This document shows positions 30,337 to 39,645 of a DNA stretch of 64,000 bases, in pieces (within the stretch, counting starts at the first letter, position 1; each line of letters starts with the position of its first letter). The position numbers were made by a program, and so were the translations under genes. Under the pieces are notes generated by a model. That model worked only from the letters and a program-made list of their open reading frames with translations, had not been told where the DNA came from and searched no databases. The stretch is from Symsagittifera roscoffensis (Eukaryota; Xenacoelomorpha; Acoela; Convolutidae). Where the stretch lies: NCBI RefSeq assembly GCF_963678635.1, contig NC_087069.1, forward strand, positions 23,672,303-23,736,302, written 5' to 3'.

Positions 30337-32736
30337 TCATTCCATCATTTCTCCATCCTGATGTTCAGCGTCACTGTCTTCCAGAACTTTCTCTAACATG
30401 TCCAGAGAGTTGCGGGCCGTGCCCCAACCCTCCTGTTCCAACAGCCTCGGTTTGCAACAAGGTAGCAAGTCCACATTCACCTTCTGCTCCCGGTTCCTGC
30501 AAAAGCTGTTGTGAAGACACAGGCTCACGTTTCGTTCTAGGTCAGCTCTTAAGACCTCTTTCTTCTCATCTTCAGTAACACAAGGCGTTCCAGCTATCCG
30601 CTTCACCGCTGTGGTGACCGCGTTTCTGTGCGTCAAGAATGCTCGTTTATAGGCTCCTGGTCCTATATCTAGCTGGAAAGATTGATAGGCTTCCGTATTC
30701 CTTGACATGTGACGCTTCGCGCGTTCATACATCCAAGATGTCATCACTGCACGGAACCAAGGCATCAATCTTTGCCTTGACCATATTCTTTCAATGGCTT
30801 TAGGTATTCTCAGAACCTTGCAGGTGGTTCTGAAAAGATCCAATTCACGACTCATTTTAACGTTGCTCAACTGTTCAGGAGTCGGCACGGCCGTCTCCTG
30901 CTCACTTGTGTCCGCGTTAGCCTCCAACCATCTCACTGCTAGCATGGCGCTAACCACCACGATTGACACTTGTTGATTCTGATCGGGCAACCCCGTGGAG
31001 TACAACTCCTCCACGTCCCATACTAGGATCAGATTCCCGCGTTTGGGGTACCACAACGTCTGCGCTAAGCAGTGGCAAGGATACTCCCCATGGGTTCTCA
31101 CTATGTTCCTTCGGGTCCGATACCCTGAGGCTCCCAGTAACGGTTCCACTTCCATCAGAATTCTATGTAGGTCGTCTTTCTCTTCTATGGTGGGGAATTC
31201 AGTAGGTAACGCTCCACTCGCTTTCTGTTTCTGGAACTCACTCACGTTGCCTTCGTTCAGTCTCATGAACTCTTCACCCACAACGTCTTGCAACTCGCCT
31301 TCGGATCTCTTCGGGACTGCCCGAAAGATCTTTGCCAACAAGTCATATGACCTCTCTGACATTCTGGCCAACCTCACGCACTTTGGCACAGAGAAAAGTT
31401 GGTCAACCAACACTTGTTGCGTCCTCGCATCCATCACCACCATGTGCGTAGGATACTTGCTATTACAATACGGCGCTGAGCTTGAACCCACCATATATTT
31501 TGAACCAGTGGGTCTGTGATAGGCTTCACTATCCTTCAGATTCATTTCATTCTCTAGGGCTTCTCGCCAGCCTCCAATCTTTTGTTCTGTCTGTAATGCT
31601 CCAGGGAATATTTCCACGCTGAGGGACGTCACTAGCTCATGGGCACGCTCCAAGCGCTCGAGCGATTCTATCGAACTCGTCATGCTGCAAAATCCCAAGG
31701 CTGTGATCAGGTTTACGTCCGTCACCCCATGGCAGTCTGCGACCAACTCCATGGCACTCTTATCTGACATGCTCAATCTTCCGTACAATCGTGCCAGTTG
31801 TCGATGCTGCTCGCTTAGCGTAATCAGGCAGTGTCCCAGGTTACAAACATGTCCTTCCATCCCACTGTGTTGAGCCAAGCATGTGCCTTGCTTCAACCAA
31901 TTACTCGATGTACCTTCCTCGGACAGCTCCGTGGACGGGTTGCTCTTCTTCTTCGTCAATCTCATGGCCAGCAGGTGTTGTATCATGGCCAGATCATGTA
32001 AACTCGCATCATCATCCCGTTCTAACATGACATCCGCGGTCATGTCCCAGATTAAGCCTGCGTTAGGATGGGGACACCAGGAAGGTTTCATGAGTTCCCA
32101 CATCACTACTAGACTGGTTTTCAAGGGACCGTCCCAAGAACCACAATCAAAACTCACTTGCCCTTTTAGCTCGGGAATCGAGGGCTCGACTACTCGTTCT
32201 TCCAAAATAATTCCAAGCTTAGGTTGTTCCACCATCAACATTCCAATTTCCTTAATCCGTTCAACCCAGAAGTTGAGCACTGTGACTTGCTCGTAGTCGA
32301 AGTATGCTTCCCTGGCTTCTTCGTTCACGAAGGGATTATACGCCATCCCCGGTATGCCAGACACGTATTGGAACGACTTCAGTTTCCCTAGTGTTGCAAA
32401 CTCCTTTTGTCCTCTGGCCGCTTCAATCAAGTCTCTGCTCACTCTCAATTCTTTGTTGGAGTATCTTCTCACCTCTTCCAACTTGCGATAGCTTTCCATA
32501 TCATTCGACTCCTTGCTTGGCACGGTCAATGGCATGTCCTGATATAGTTCTAGGAGTGCCCTAAGGAAGTTCCTTTCGCAATCAACTCCCTTTTGCCGAA
32601 TGATCTTTATACATTCTCCCAACACAGGAGTGGGGATGCAATCCACCACGAACCTGACAAAGCAAAGGGCATCCTTACGCTTAGCCCATGCTATCGCTGA
32701 ATCGTCTTTCGAAATCAATGCTCGTAGAGCTTCCAT
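30337..32736 (-). CDS. 799-residue orphan protein of the element (ORF5)
   Basis: A single long frame from a true ATG at 32,736. I recognise no domain. It is hydrophilic, mostly helical in appearance, and has no signal peptide or membrane span. It contains several Cys/His-containing segments (for example HVCNLGHCLITLSEQH, about residues 298-313, and CLHNSFCR near the end) and an acidic C-terminus (DSDAEHQDGEMME). It starts five bases after the stop of the SGNH protein, in the -1 frame, and that frame is already open for about 27 bases upstream. It could be reached by termination-reinitiation or by frameshifting. The length without stops in a young element implies selection. A structural or packaging role is possible but unproven. 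Confidence 0.75.
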   Translation of the reverse strand: MEALRALISKDDSAIAWAKRKDALCFVRFVVDCIPTPVLGECIKIIRQKGVDCERNFLRALLELYQDMPLTVPSKESNDMESYRKLEEVRRYSNKELRVSRDLIEAARGQKEFATLGKLKSFQYVSGIPGMAYNPFVNEEAREAYFDYEQVTVLNFWVERIKEIGMLMVEQPKLGIILEERVVEPSIPELKGQVSFDCGSWDGPLKTSLVVMWELMKPSWCPHPNAGLIWDMTADVMLERDDDASLHDLAMIQHLLAMRLTKKKSNPSTELSEEGTSSNWLKQGTCLAQHSGMEGHVCNLGHCLITLSEQHRQLARLYGRLSMSDKSAMELVADCHGVTDVNLITALGFCSMTSSIESLERLERAHELVTSLSVEIFPGALQTEQKIGGWREALENEMNLKDSEAYHRPTGSKYMVGSSSAPYCNSKYPTHMVVMDARTQQVLVDQLFSVPKCVRLARMSERSYDLLAKIFRAVPKRSEGELQDVVGEEFMRLNEGNVSEFQKQKASGALPTEFPTIEEKDDLHRILMEVEPLLGASGYRTRRNIVRTHGEYPCHCLAQTLWYPKRGNLILVWDVEELYSTGLPDQNQQVSIVVVSAMLAVRWLEANADTSEQETAVPTPEQLSNVKMSRELDLFRTTCKVLRIPKAIERIWSRQRLMPWFRAVMTSWMYERAKRHMSRNTEAYQSFQLDIGPGAYKRAFLTHRNAVTTAVKRIAGTPCVTEDEKKEVLRADLERNVSLCLHNSFCRNREQKVNVDLLPCCKPRLLEQEGWGTARNSLDMLEKVLEDSDAEHQDGEMME

Positions 32737-32741
32737 TAACT

Positions 32742-35700
32742 CTAGTTCCTGTTCTCGTGATTTGAGTCATTACTGGCTTCATACTCCGCCTTTTTGATGC
32801 CCATCAAGCACCAAGCCAGTCGTACTTGCAGATCAGTTCTCACGCAAGGATGAGCCAGGTATGCTGCCACAGTAGCAGGTGCATTCATCGTCTCATCGAA
32901 GTATTTCTGGAGGGCCGCCCTCCAAGAAATTTCTAGCAGTTTTTCCAATCCGATTTCGTTCGCTTCTGATGACATCACTGTGCCATACTCTCTTCGATTG
33001 AAGTTAGAGTTCTCCGTAAGCCCCTTCAAATATTCTTGCATGGCTCTCTTCTCGTTCCAAGCCATCAGGTGCCCTCTCGCGGAGTTCCTCGCTTTCAACA
33101 TCTCCACATAACCCCCTGCCGGATCTCCCATGTGGACCGATTCCGGCACAGTTATTCGACTGTACTCGACCATGTCGAGTTGTCCTTCCAGTTTCAACTT
33201 GGCCATGTTGATTCGCGAGGGCCTATAATCTTCAAGTCCTCCAGATCCACATTGACTGATTACTTCCATTTCTAACTTAGTGTCTGCCAGGGTTCGCGCC
33301 GTCTTCTTCGATCTAGTGGCGGTTACGGTCAGACCTGCCAAGAGCATAGGGGGTATCAGATTCTCTTTTTCTCCCCCTGTCAGCGTTGTACTATCTCCCT
33401 GCCCGCTCTCGCCTGAACGACCTGCGCTCGTTAAAGAGGTCACCACTGCGTTGGCTCTTGACTTCACCACTCTCGGGTTCATGGCTCGACTTCCTGTCTT
33501 CCCTTTTAGTCGCTTCAGCCCTTTCCTGGCTCGTCTTACAGGTAATTTCTTTGCAACATGCTGATCATCGGCACTGTCTTCTGTTACTGACTCGGTCAGA
33601 ACATCCGACTCCATGGAGCTCACTATTTTTTCCAGGACCTCACGCATGATGGGTTGGTTCAATCCCACCTTCATTATGGACTGCGTCCCATATCGCCTTA
33701 TCACGTCCCAAGATTTCTCCATGAAGTTTACTCGGCTCCAGATTGCTCCTGTCTTGCCTTCCAACTCCATTTGATATCTTTCCCATTCTTCTTCTGGTAA
33801 TGTGCTGAGGAACGATATCTTCATTGACTCTTCGATTTTCCTCCTCCTTGGTGATTCATAAAGCAGTTTCTGCGGGTCCCTGCTTCGGCACTCTCTAGCC
33901 TGGCTTATTGGGTCTATCGGAGATAGATCGGCCGACGCCTCCTTTGTAGGAGACATGAAGGACGATGGTGCCATTAGCAATAAACTCCCATCGACTTCCC
34001 CATCGTCGTCTTCACTGAACCGGTACTCTAGCAAGTCCCTTTCCAACGCTCTTAGATCGGTCTCTCCCGGTTTCTCCGTCTTACTTCCGGTCCCATCATC
34101 GTTATCGTCCTGATCCATCAATTCATCGTCGTCCGCATCAGGTTTCGGCCTAGGTCCCGAAGGTCCTTGTCGCGCGTCTGTGCCCGAATCCGGCCGAGCC
34201 GGTACGGCCATGTCTCCTGCGTGATAAAACAATTCATCATCGACCAGGAATTCTACCAACTCCTCGCCATGTGGGGCCAGATCTTCTATCGTTATATATG
34301 AGCCTCCTCTGCTCTCCCTTGCCACCTCCAGCATCACCACTTTCGCTTCTCCTGACCATTTCAGTCTCGATAAGTCATCCGCGGAAGAAAATACTTCGTT
34401 CCACGTTTCAGCCGAGACCTCTGGTCTCCTGGAGGGTAGTGCTTTGATCTTTTTCCTGCTCCAGGCATCGGGAAATGAGAAGTCGAACGTATGCGCGGCA
34501 GCAACGTTCCAGCTGATGAAGCGCGGCTCCATCCCTCCACTCCACTTCAGCATTCTCTTCTCTGCGTCACGAGCTGCTCCAATACGAGGGGCAGTGATGG
34601 GAGATGTGACTCCCAACAACATCCTCCTTATCGGTGGATATCGATGGCATTGGTCCGGCAGCGGCCTGGACCCAGGAAGCCATGTTTGTTGATTCTCTTT
34701 CGCATGGGCATAGGCTCCCGGCAATTGAGGTACTCCCACAGCCTCTCCTGTATCCTTCACCACTGGTCTCAAATTCCAGAGTTTTGGGTTAAACTGGATG
34801 TGGGAAAGATCCTCACGGCCCATTCGGCATTTGAAGTGGTTGTTGAAGTCCATCAACACCCAACCTGGCTCTGCTATTCTTCCGAATAGCCTATCATCGC
34901 TAGCCAGTTTTCTCAGTTCACTCTGCTCTACCCAATTCAGCACGGAACAATCCACTACTGAGACCAGGTTGACGTACAACACTGAATTCCTGTACGCTTT
35001 AACTTGCACATCCGGGAACGCAAAGGACATCACCGGTCCATACACCACTGTGACGAATTCCCTCAGTCCGTGGACCAGAGCCAACGGATCAATCCGCATC
35101 ATGACAGCTAAGTCTGTTAGTAAGGGCATGCCACAATACTGCTTACATTCGCTTGCGTTCGTCGCCACTTTGTCCTCTCCTGTGACGCTTCTGTTTTGTT
35201 GCAAGAGGTATTGAAGTAGGAGAGTCCTCCAGTCTTTCATCTTCTTGAGCGAGGCAGTTTCCAACTGTGCATTGAACTCACGACTGGGTCCCTGTAGTTG
35301 TTCAGGGTAACGCAATAGCACAAGCAAGTCTCCCAGTCGACCATAGGTCATGGCAATCAGAGTCAGGAGTCCATCCAATCTCAAATCTGCCAACGCTTGG
35401 GTAAAGAGGTTTGCCGGTCCTTTCACAAAGTTTTCATGACCAAATGTCACGTATAAGGCTAGCACCAGGCCAATCGACAACTTCCTGATGTCTTTGACGA
35501 AACTCGCGATCAGGTTCCTAGATGCCCTCGGATAGCACGTCGATAGGAAAGATGGCGTCCATCCCACTCCCATTCCACCCAAGATAGCATCTGATCGTTC
35601 GTACTGTGCCTTTGTGGCCAGCACGTCAGCTTGGAACTTATCCAGCGACATCGTGTTTACGTCTTGCATTAGCTTCAACATCTTGCCTCCAGCCAACTCC

Positions 35701-38700
35701 CGGGCATTAAGTAGATTCTTCAGATACGCATGTATCTCTTTAATTATTGCCGGCGCATGCTCAAACGCGTCCTCACCCAAGGTGCACAGCCTCGGTGACA
35801 GGTACAACCATATATTGTTGTGTGGCTTCGTACGCAAAGCCATTGCCATGAGGTCCTCCTCTGCTGACGTCATGTTCTTTCTGATCATCCTTCCCCGCTC
35901 ATTCTCTGCATGATCCATCTGTCTGAACCAGAGATCATCAGCCACCTGTTGTACTAACAGATGATCGTCACCTACCCCTGGTCTTAGCTTCAATAATCTT
36001 GCGAAGTTGGACAGCTCCAACCCCAGAACTTCATCTAGCACCAACCGAGTTGTGCTACAATCCCTGAGCCCCTGTATGGCACTCGAAATGTCAGCCCAAA
36101 CGGCGGGAAGCTCAGATCGGGACGGATAGTAATTGTCCGGGTCCACCACTCTGTTTGGGGCAGGAATTATCACGTTAAATATCCCCTCTGCTATCGTCGT
36201 GACCATTGTGTACACAAATTGAAGGGGTTCAGGCAACGCAGCGTAGCCTGGTGACAATACGAAGATCACCTTCACCACATTCATGGTGAAACGTTGTCTT
36301 GCTGCTGCCTCTACCTCGGCCATCGCCGAGAGCTGTGTCATTATCGCCTCCCCTATAACTTCGTTACTCGGGATCGATCCATCCGTCAGACGTGACAACA
36401 AGCCTCTGCTTTGTAGATGATCATTTGAGCCTGCAACCACTATTACCTGCGGCTCCATGCTGACCACTCTCCGTACACTTATCATCATGCCTATCGCCTG
36501 TCCCCAGTCTAGTTTAGGCGCCGTTAAGAAAATCACATCGGGCCAGAATAGAGAACGGGGCGTGTAGAGATAATCGGAGCCGGCCACAACCAGATATTTG
36601 GCAGCCTTCATGTCCAAGGGGTCATAAGCTGCAAAAAGGCCATCGCCTATTGGGGCCTTCAGGTTCCCGTATCTCTTATCGTCTCCAACCACTGTTGTAG
36701 TTCGGGGGTAATCCCTCGAATACTCGCCCGGCGTCTGACCGGGTGGTTTAGCGAATTGTCTGTACATCTTGTGATGTTTGTTATTGGGCTTGTTCTCCGT
36801 CTGGAACTTGCCCTTGCGCACAGGTGGTGTCCTTTCCCGGGTCCTATCTCGAACGTCGGTGAGCGACCGGGTGTTTAAAGGTCCAAAGGTATTGTCATGA
36901 GGTAATCCATCCAGGTCTACATGTCGGAGTGAGGTCGAGGAGCTGAATTTCTCCTGTTCTGCTAGCAGCCAATCCACGCCCGGTATCCGATAAAGTCGCG
37001 ACACTGTGGGACTTTCACCGCCAGTCATTCTCATCGCATCTTCCCGACACGTCAAGGTATTCATATTCAACTTCGCCGACATGTCCGTCTTATACTGACC
37101 CCAATGGCTAGGATCTGATCTATTCCAAAGCAGCCTGCTGCCTGATTCAATTCCCTCCGCTGGCACGGTACTTGTAGACGGTCCTGCTGTCGAAGCAGGA
37201 TTTGTCGTGGCAGGCGAATTGTTCCTCCTAGACGCGGTCTGGGAGTTATTCCTGTTGTTCTGTTCCACCGATCTGCCGAGTCGGCTTCCAATCGATTGCG
37301 GCCTGGGAGGAGGAGCAGTCCCTAGCCTGTCTCTCACGTTCGAGCTCGGAGCGACGGTTGCGGCTCCAACCGTCTCCGTTGCCAAGGGCCCTAGACGGTT
37401 GGCGAGGGATTCGGGCACGGTTGCCCTTATTCTACTCCCTCCGGTCGAATTGGTCCGAGCCAAAGAACCGGTCGCCCTCGACTCTTGCTCCGCTTCCCTC
37501 AATTGCGTCTGAAACACATCATTAATCCAATGCCTCCCTCGTTGGGTATTGAAGTGCACTCCATCTTTAGTGAGCGCGATGTGGTCAGTCATGCGCAGCA
37601 TATTTTCGAGATCCAGGAGTCGCAACTCGCCAGGGTTGTTTCTCACCAGACTGCGGGTCATTTCATTCCACCGCGTCACGTTGCCATTCATGAAATCTGC
37701 AGCTATAGTGCCCACCAAAGGATTTGGTGGTATCGTACACAGGATCACGAGCTTGGGTCTATACTTTTCTTTCAATTCGTTCAATAGGCACACCAATAGA
37801 GGTTCCCACTTGTTCTCCGGAGTCACGGGGGCTCTCGAGACGTCATTGGTCCCCAGCATTATTATTAATGTATCCAAATGATCCTCGCTCTGGAACTCCA
37901 TCATTTTGATGACTTGAGCCACTGAGGCTCCTCCAAAGGACAGAATGGTAGTATGACCATAGACGAAGATCTCATTCAGATCTCTCACCAAACTGTCTCC
38001 AATGATCAAATGGCGACTCCCTGGGGGAATTACTTGGTCGTTCGTGGCGGGGTTCCAGCTCATGTCATTCAGGCAGGCTCGAGGATGCTCGGCTGGCACT
38101 TGCGTGAACTGATGACGTGCCATCAGATTCTTCCTGATGTCTACCACGCGAGACTTCTCATAGACTCCACCAGGCGCAGAACACGCTATCGTGCGGGTTG
38201 CTCGCTCCGAGCTATTTGATGAATGATCACGACGCTGGATAGGAACGATCCTAGCCAGTGTCCGCTCAGTGCCTCTGTTGATCTCATCCATCGCGGCTCT
38301 GGCCACTTGGTTAAATGATTCCTGAAATTGAGGAGCTAGATAGGTGTCAGAAGGGTCTGGTATCGTAAACCTCTGACTCGAAGCAGACGGTCGTGTCTGC
38401 TGAGGAGCCTCGGGCCCCCTTGATGCACGCAAATCCAGAACCTCAGGTCCTCTCGATGCGCACAGCTCCTGCGCTGTTGTCCTGGGGCGTGTGTCGTTAG
38501 ATCCCTCCGAGGACCTCATGCTCGCCAGGATTTCCGGTGACACTTGGCTCACCTTCGCCATATACAGCTCCTTCAGGTGCTTTATCTCATCCTCCTTGTA
38601 GGCCACCTGCAGATCTTCAAATTTCTTTTTCCATTCGTCTCTCTCCCGAGCTATGGCCCTGTACTCCTGAAGTTTGGCACACAGCTCACTCTGATCTCTC

Positions 38701-39203
38701 TCCTTCTTCTCCAGTGTCTCAATCGTCTCCGACGTCTGGATCTCTATCTCGCTCACTCTCACTCTCTTTAGGGGAGGAGCAGCTGTTGGAGAGTCGACAG
38801 AGTGTGACGGGCCTGGCCCATCACGTTGTCTCTTCGCTCCAATGAGTGGCTGCGCAGCTTGGACGGGCAAGGGCATCTCACCTAGCCGGTGGTCCCTTTG
38901 CTCACCTAGTCCTGGCTCACGAGCCAGGTCGTGGCCAGACATCTCTCCGCGCCTCCATCTCATCAATCGGTTTCGGCCTCTCTCGGCGGTCCCGGACTCA
39001 CCGAAGGCCAACATCAACACGACTTCTGTAGGGCGATTCCCTCGACCCTCTCTTCCCAGTGCATTGAGGAGTGCGACCACAAACATCGCCAACCCCGGGT
39101 CTTCTCGTGTAAAATCACAATCGATCAGCCGCTGATAGATCTCGTCTAGAGTCGCTCCTAGACTCGCTGAGAGGAATTCCATGAGTTCGTTCGTGTCACC
39201 CAT
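32742..39203 (-). CDS. Large protein with two SGNH-hydrolase domains (ORF4)
   Basis: The frame is open from about 39,290, and the first ATG is at 39,203, giving about 2,153 residues. In order, counted from the open-frame start: a charged N-terminus; coiled coil about 180-245; a complete SGNH esterase domain about 425-600 with IIGDSLVRDL (Ser about 432), SFGGAS, LGTND (about 483) and DGVHFN (about 577); a Ser/Pro/Asn-rich linker; a second SGNH-like domain about 900-1080 with AGSDYLY, VVAGSNDHLQ and NYYPSRSELP; a long unrecognised helical region about 1080-1650; an acidic stretch about 1710-1765; and a basic, nuclear-signal-like stretch about 1905-1950. The first domain keeps all four family residues, so an esterase is likely. 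The second has lost the serine position and is probably inactive. It occupies the env position but has no signal peptide or membrane span. Confidence 0.88.
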   Translation of the reverse strand: MGDTNELMEFLSASLGATLDEIYQRLIDCDFTREDPGLAMFVVALLNALGREGRGNRPTEVVLMLAFGESGTAERGRNRLMRWRRGEMSGHDLAREPGLGEQRDHRLGEMPLPVQAAQPLIGAKRQRDGPGPSHSVDSPTAAPPLKRVRVSEIEIQTSETIETLEKKERDQSELCAKLQEYRAIARERDEWKKKFEDLQVAYKEDEIKHLKELYMAKVSQVSPEILASMRSSEGSNDTRPRTTAQELCASRGPEVLDLRASRGPEAPQQTRPSASSQRFTIPDPSDTYLAPQFQESFNQVARAAMDEINRGTERTLARIVPIQRRDHSSNSSERATRTIACSAPGGVYEKSRVVDIRKNLMARHQFTQVPAEHPRACLNDMSWNPATNDQVIPPGSRHLIIGDSLVRDLNEIFVYGHTTILSFGGASVAQVIKMMEFQSEDHLDTLIIMLGTNDVSRAPVTPENKWEPLLVCLLNELKEKYRPKLVILCTIPPNPLVGTIAADFMNGNVTRWNEMTRSLVRNNPGELRLLDLENMLRMTDHIALTKDGVHFNTQRGRHWINDVFQTQLREAEQESRATGSLARTNSTGGSRIRATVPESLANRLGPLATETVGAATVAPSSNVRDRLGTAPPPRPQSIGSRLGRSVEQNNRNNSQTASRRNNSPATTNPASTAGPSTSTVPAEGIESGSRLLWNRSDPSHWGQYKTDMSAKLNMNTLTCREDAMRMTGGESPTVSRLYRIPGVDWLLAEQEKFSSSTSLRHVDLDGLPHDNTFGPLNTRSLTDVRDRTRERTPPVRKGKFQTENKPNNKHHKMYRQFAKPPGQTPGEYSRDYPRTTTVVGDDKRYGNLKAPIGDGLFAAYDPLDMKAAKYLVVAGSDYLYTPRSLFWPDVIFLTAPKLDWGQAIGMMISVRRVVSMEPQVIVVAGSNDHLQSRGLLSRLTDGSIPSNEVIGEAIMTQLSAMAEVEAAARQRFTMNVVKVIFVLSPGYAALPEPLQFVYTMVTTIAEGIFNVIIPAPNRVVDPDNYYPSRSELPAVWADISSAIQGLRDCSTTRLVLDEVLGLELSNFARLLKLRPGVGDDHLLVQQVADDLWFRQMDHAENERGRMIRKNMTSAEEDLMAMALRTKPHNNIWLYLSPRLCTLGEDAFEHAPAIIKEIHAYLKNLLNARELAGGKMLKLMQDVNTMSLDKFQADVLATKAQYERSDAILGGMGVGWTPSFLSTCYPRASRNLIASFVKDIRKLSIGLVLALYVTFGHENFVKGPANLFTQALADLRLDGLLTLIAMTYGRLGDLLVLLRYPEQLQGPSREFNAQLETASLKKMKDWRTLLLQYLLQQNRSVTGEDKVATNASECKQYCGMPLLTDLAVMMRIDPLALVHGLREFVTVVYGPVMSFAFPDVQVKAYRNSVLYVNLVSVVDCSVLNWVEQSELRKLASDDRLFGRIAEPGWVLMDFNNHFKCRMGREDLSHIQFNPKLWNLRPVVKDTGEAVGVPQLPGAYAHAKENQQTWLPGSRPLPDQCHRYPPIRRMLLGVTSPITAPRIGAARDAEKRMLKWSGGMEPRFISWNVAAAHTFDFSFPDAWSRKKIKALPSRRPEVSAETWNEVFSSADDLSRLKWSGEAKVVMLEVARESRGGSYITIEDLAPHGEELVEFLVDDELFYHAGDMAVPARPDSGTDARQGPSGPRPKPDADDDELMDQDDNDDGTGSKTEKPGETDLRALERDLLEYRFSEDDDGEVDGSLLLMAPSSFMSPTKEASADLSPIDPISQARECRSRDPQKLLYESPRRRKIEESMKISFLSTLPEEEWERYQMELEGKTGAIWSRVNFMEKSWDVIRRYGTQSIMKVGLNQPIMREVLEKIVSSMESDVLTESVTEDSADDQHVAKKLPVRRARKGLKRLKGKTGSRAMNPRVVKSRANAVVTSLTSAGRSGESGQGDSTTLTGGEKENLIPPMLLAGLTVTATRSKKTARTLADTKLEMEVISQCGSGGLEDYRPSRINMAKLKLEGQLDMVEYSRITVPESVHMGDPAGGYVEMLKARNSARGHLMAWNEKRAMQEYLKGLTENSNFNRREYGTVMSSEANEIGLEKLLEISWRAALQKYFDETMNAPATVAAYLAHPCVRTDLQVRLAWCLMGIKKAEYEASNDSNHENRN

Positions 39204-39290
39204 TTCTTTTCGTGTTGATTCTTCTTGTCGTGTCGTGTAATTTCTTTCTGTCTCCTCTGATTCAGTGTTCAGTAAACAATTTTCGATCAA

Positions 39291-39645
39291 TCAAGATCTA
39301 AAAAACAGGTCGCGACTTAGAACCATCATTTTTGGATGCAACATCAATCAATTCTTTAAAACTCTCCATTGAAATTCTCTTCACAATTCTGATTTAAAAT
39401 TTAGCACCAAGGTGGATCGTCCACCTTTATCTTTGTCAGAGTAGCACGAATAAGCGCTGTCACCTTGATGACACAAACATAAAACATATCATAACAATAA
39501 CATAACATAAACACATAAACATCACACACCTATACTATCATATAAAAACCTAATTCCTAATACTGTACCTAAAGCCTAACCTAAAACTTGACTCTAATTC
39601 TCATCGAGCAACTTAATAAAAACCACTTATCGCCGAGCGCAATTC
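39291..39645 (-). other. Spacer between Pol and the SGNH gene
   Basis: 355 bases with no open frame. It is rich in CATAACA-like short repeats around 39,470-39,520. It separates the pol-type frames from the two downstream genes and could hold a promoter or splice signals for a shorter mRNA. Confidence 0.6.
39298..39312 (-). promoter_or_regulatory. Candidate 3' splice site before the SGNH gene
   Basis: In element sense the sequence is GACCTGTTTTTTAG, a pyrimidine run ending in AG about 95 bases before the first ATG of the SGNH frame. This is where a spliced subgenomic mRNA, like that of retroviral env, would need an acceptor. The donor was not located. Confidence 0.4.

Noticed and set aside
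31883-32296. Plus-strand open frames opposite the element's large genes (many between 30 and 49 kb)
   Set aside because: They are antisense shadows of long minus-strand coding frames and show no independent family signature.
32742-39290. SGNH protein as a classical envelope glycoprotein
   Set aside because: No signal peptide, membrane span, furin-like site or cysteine-rich ectodomain was seen despite the env-like position.
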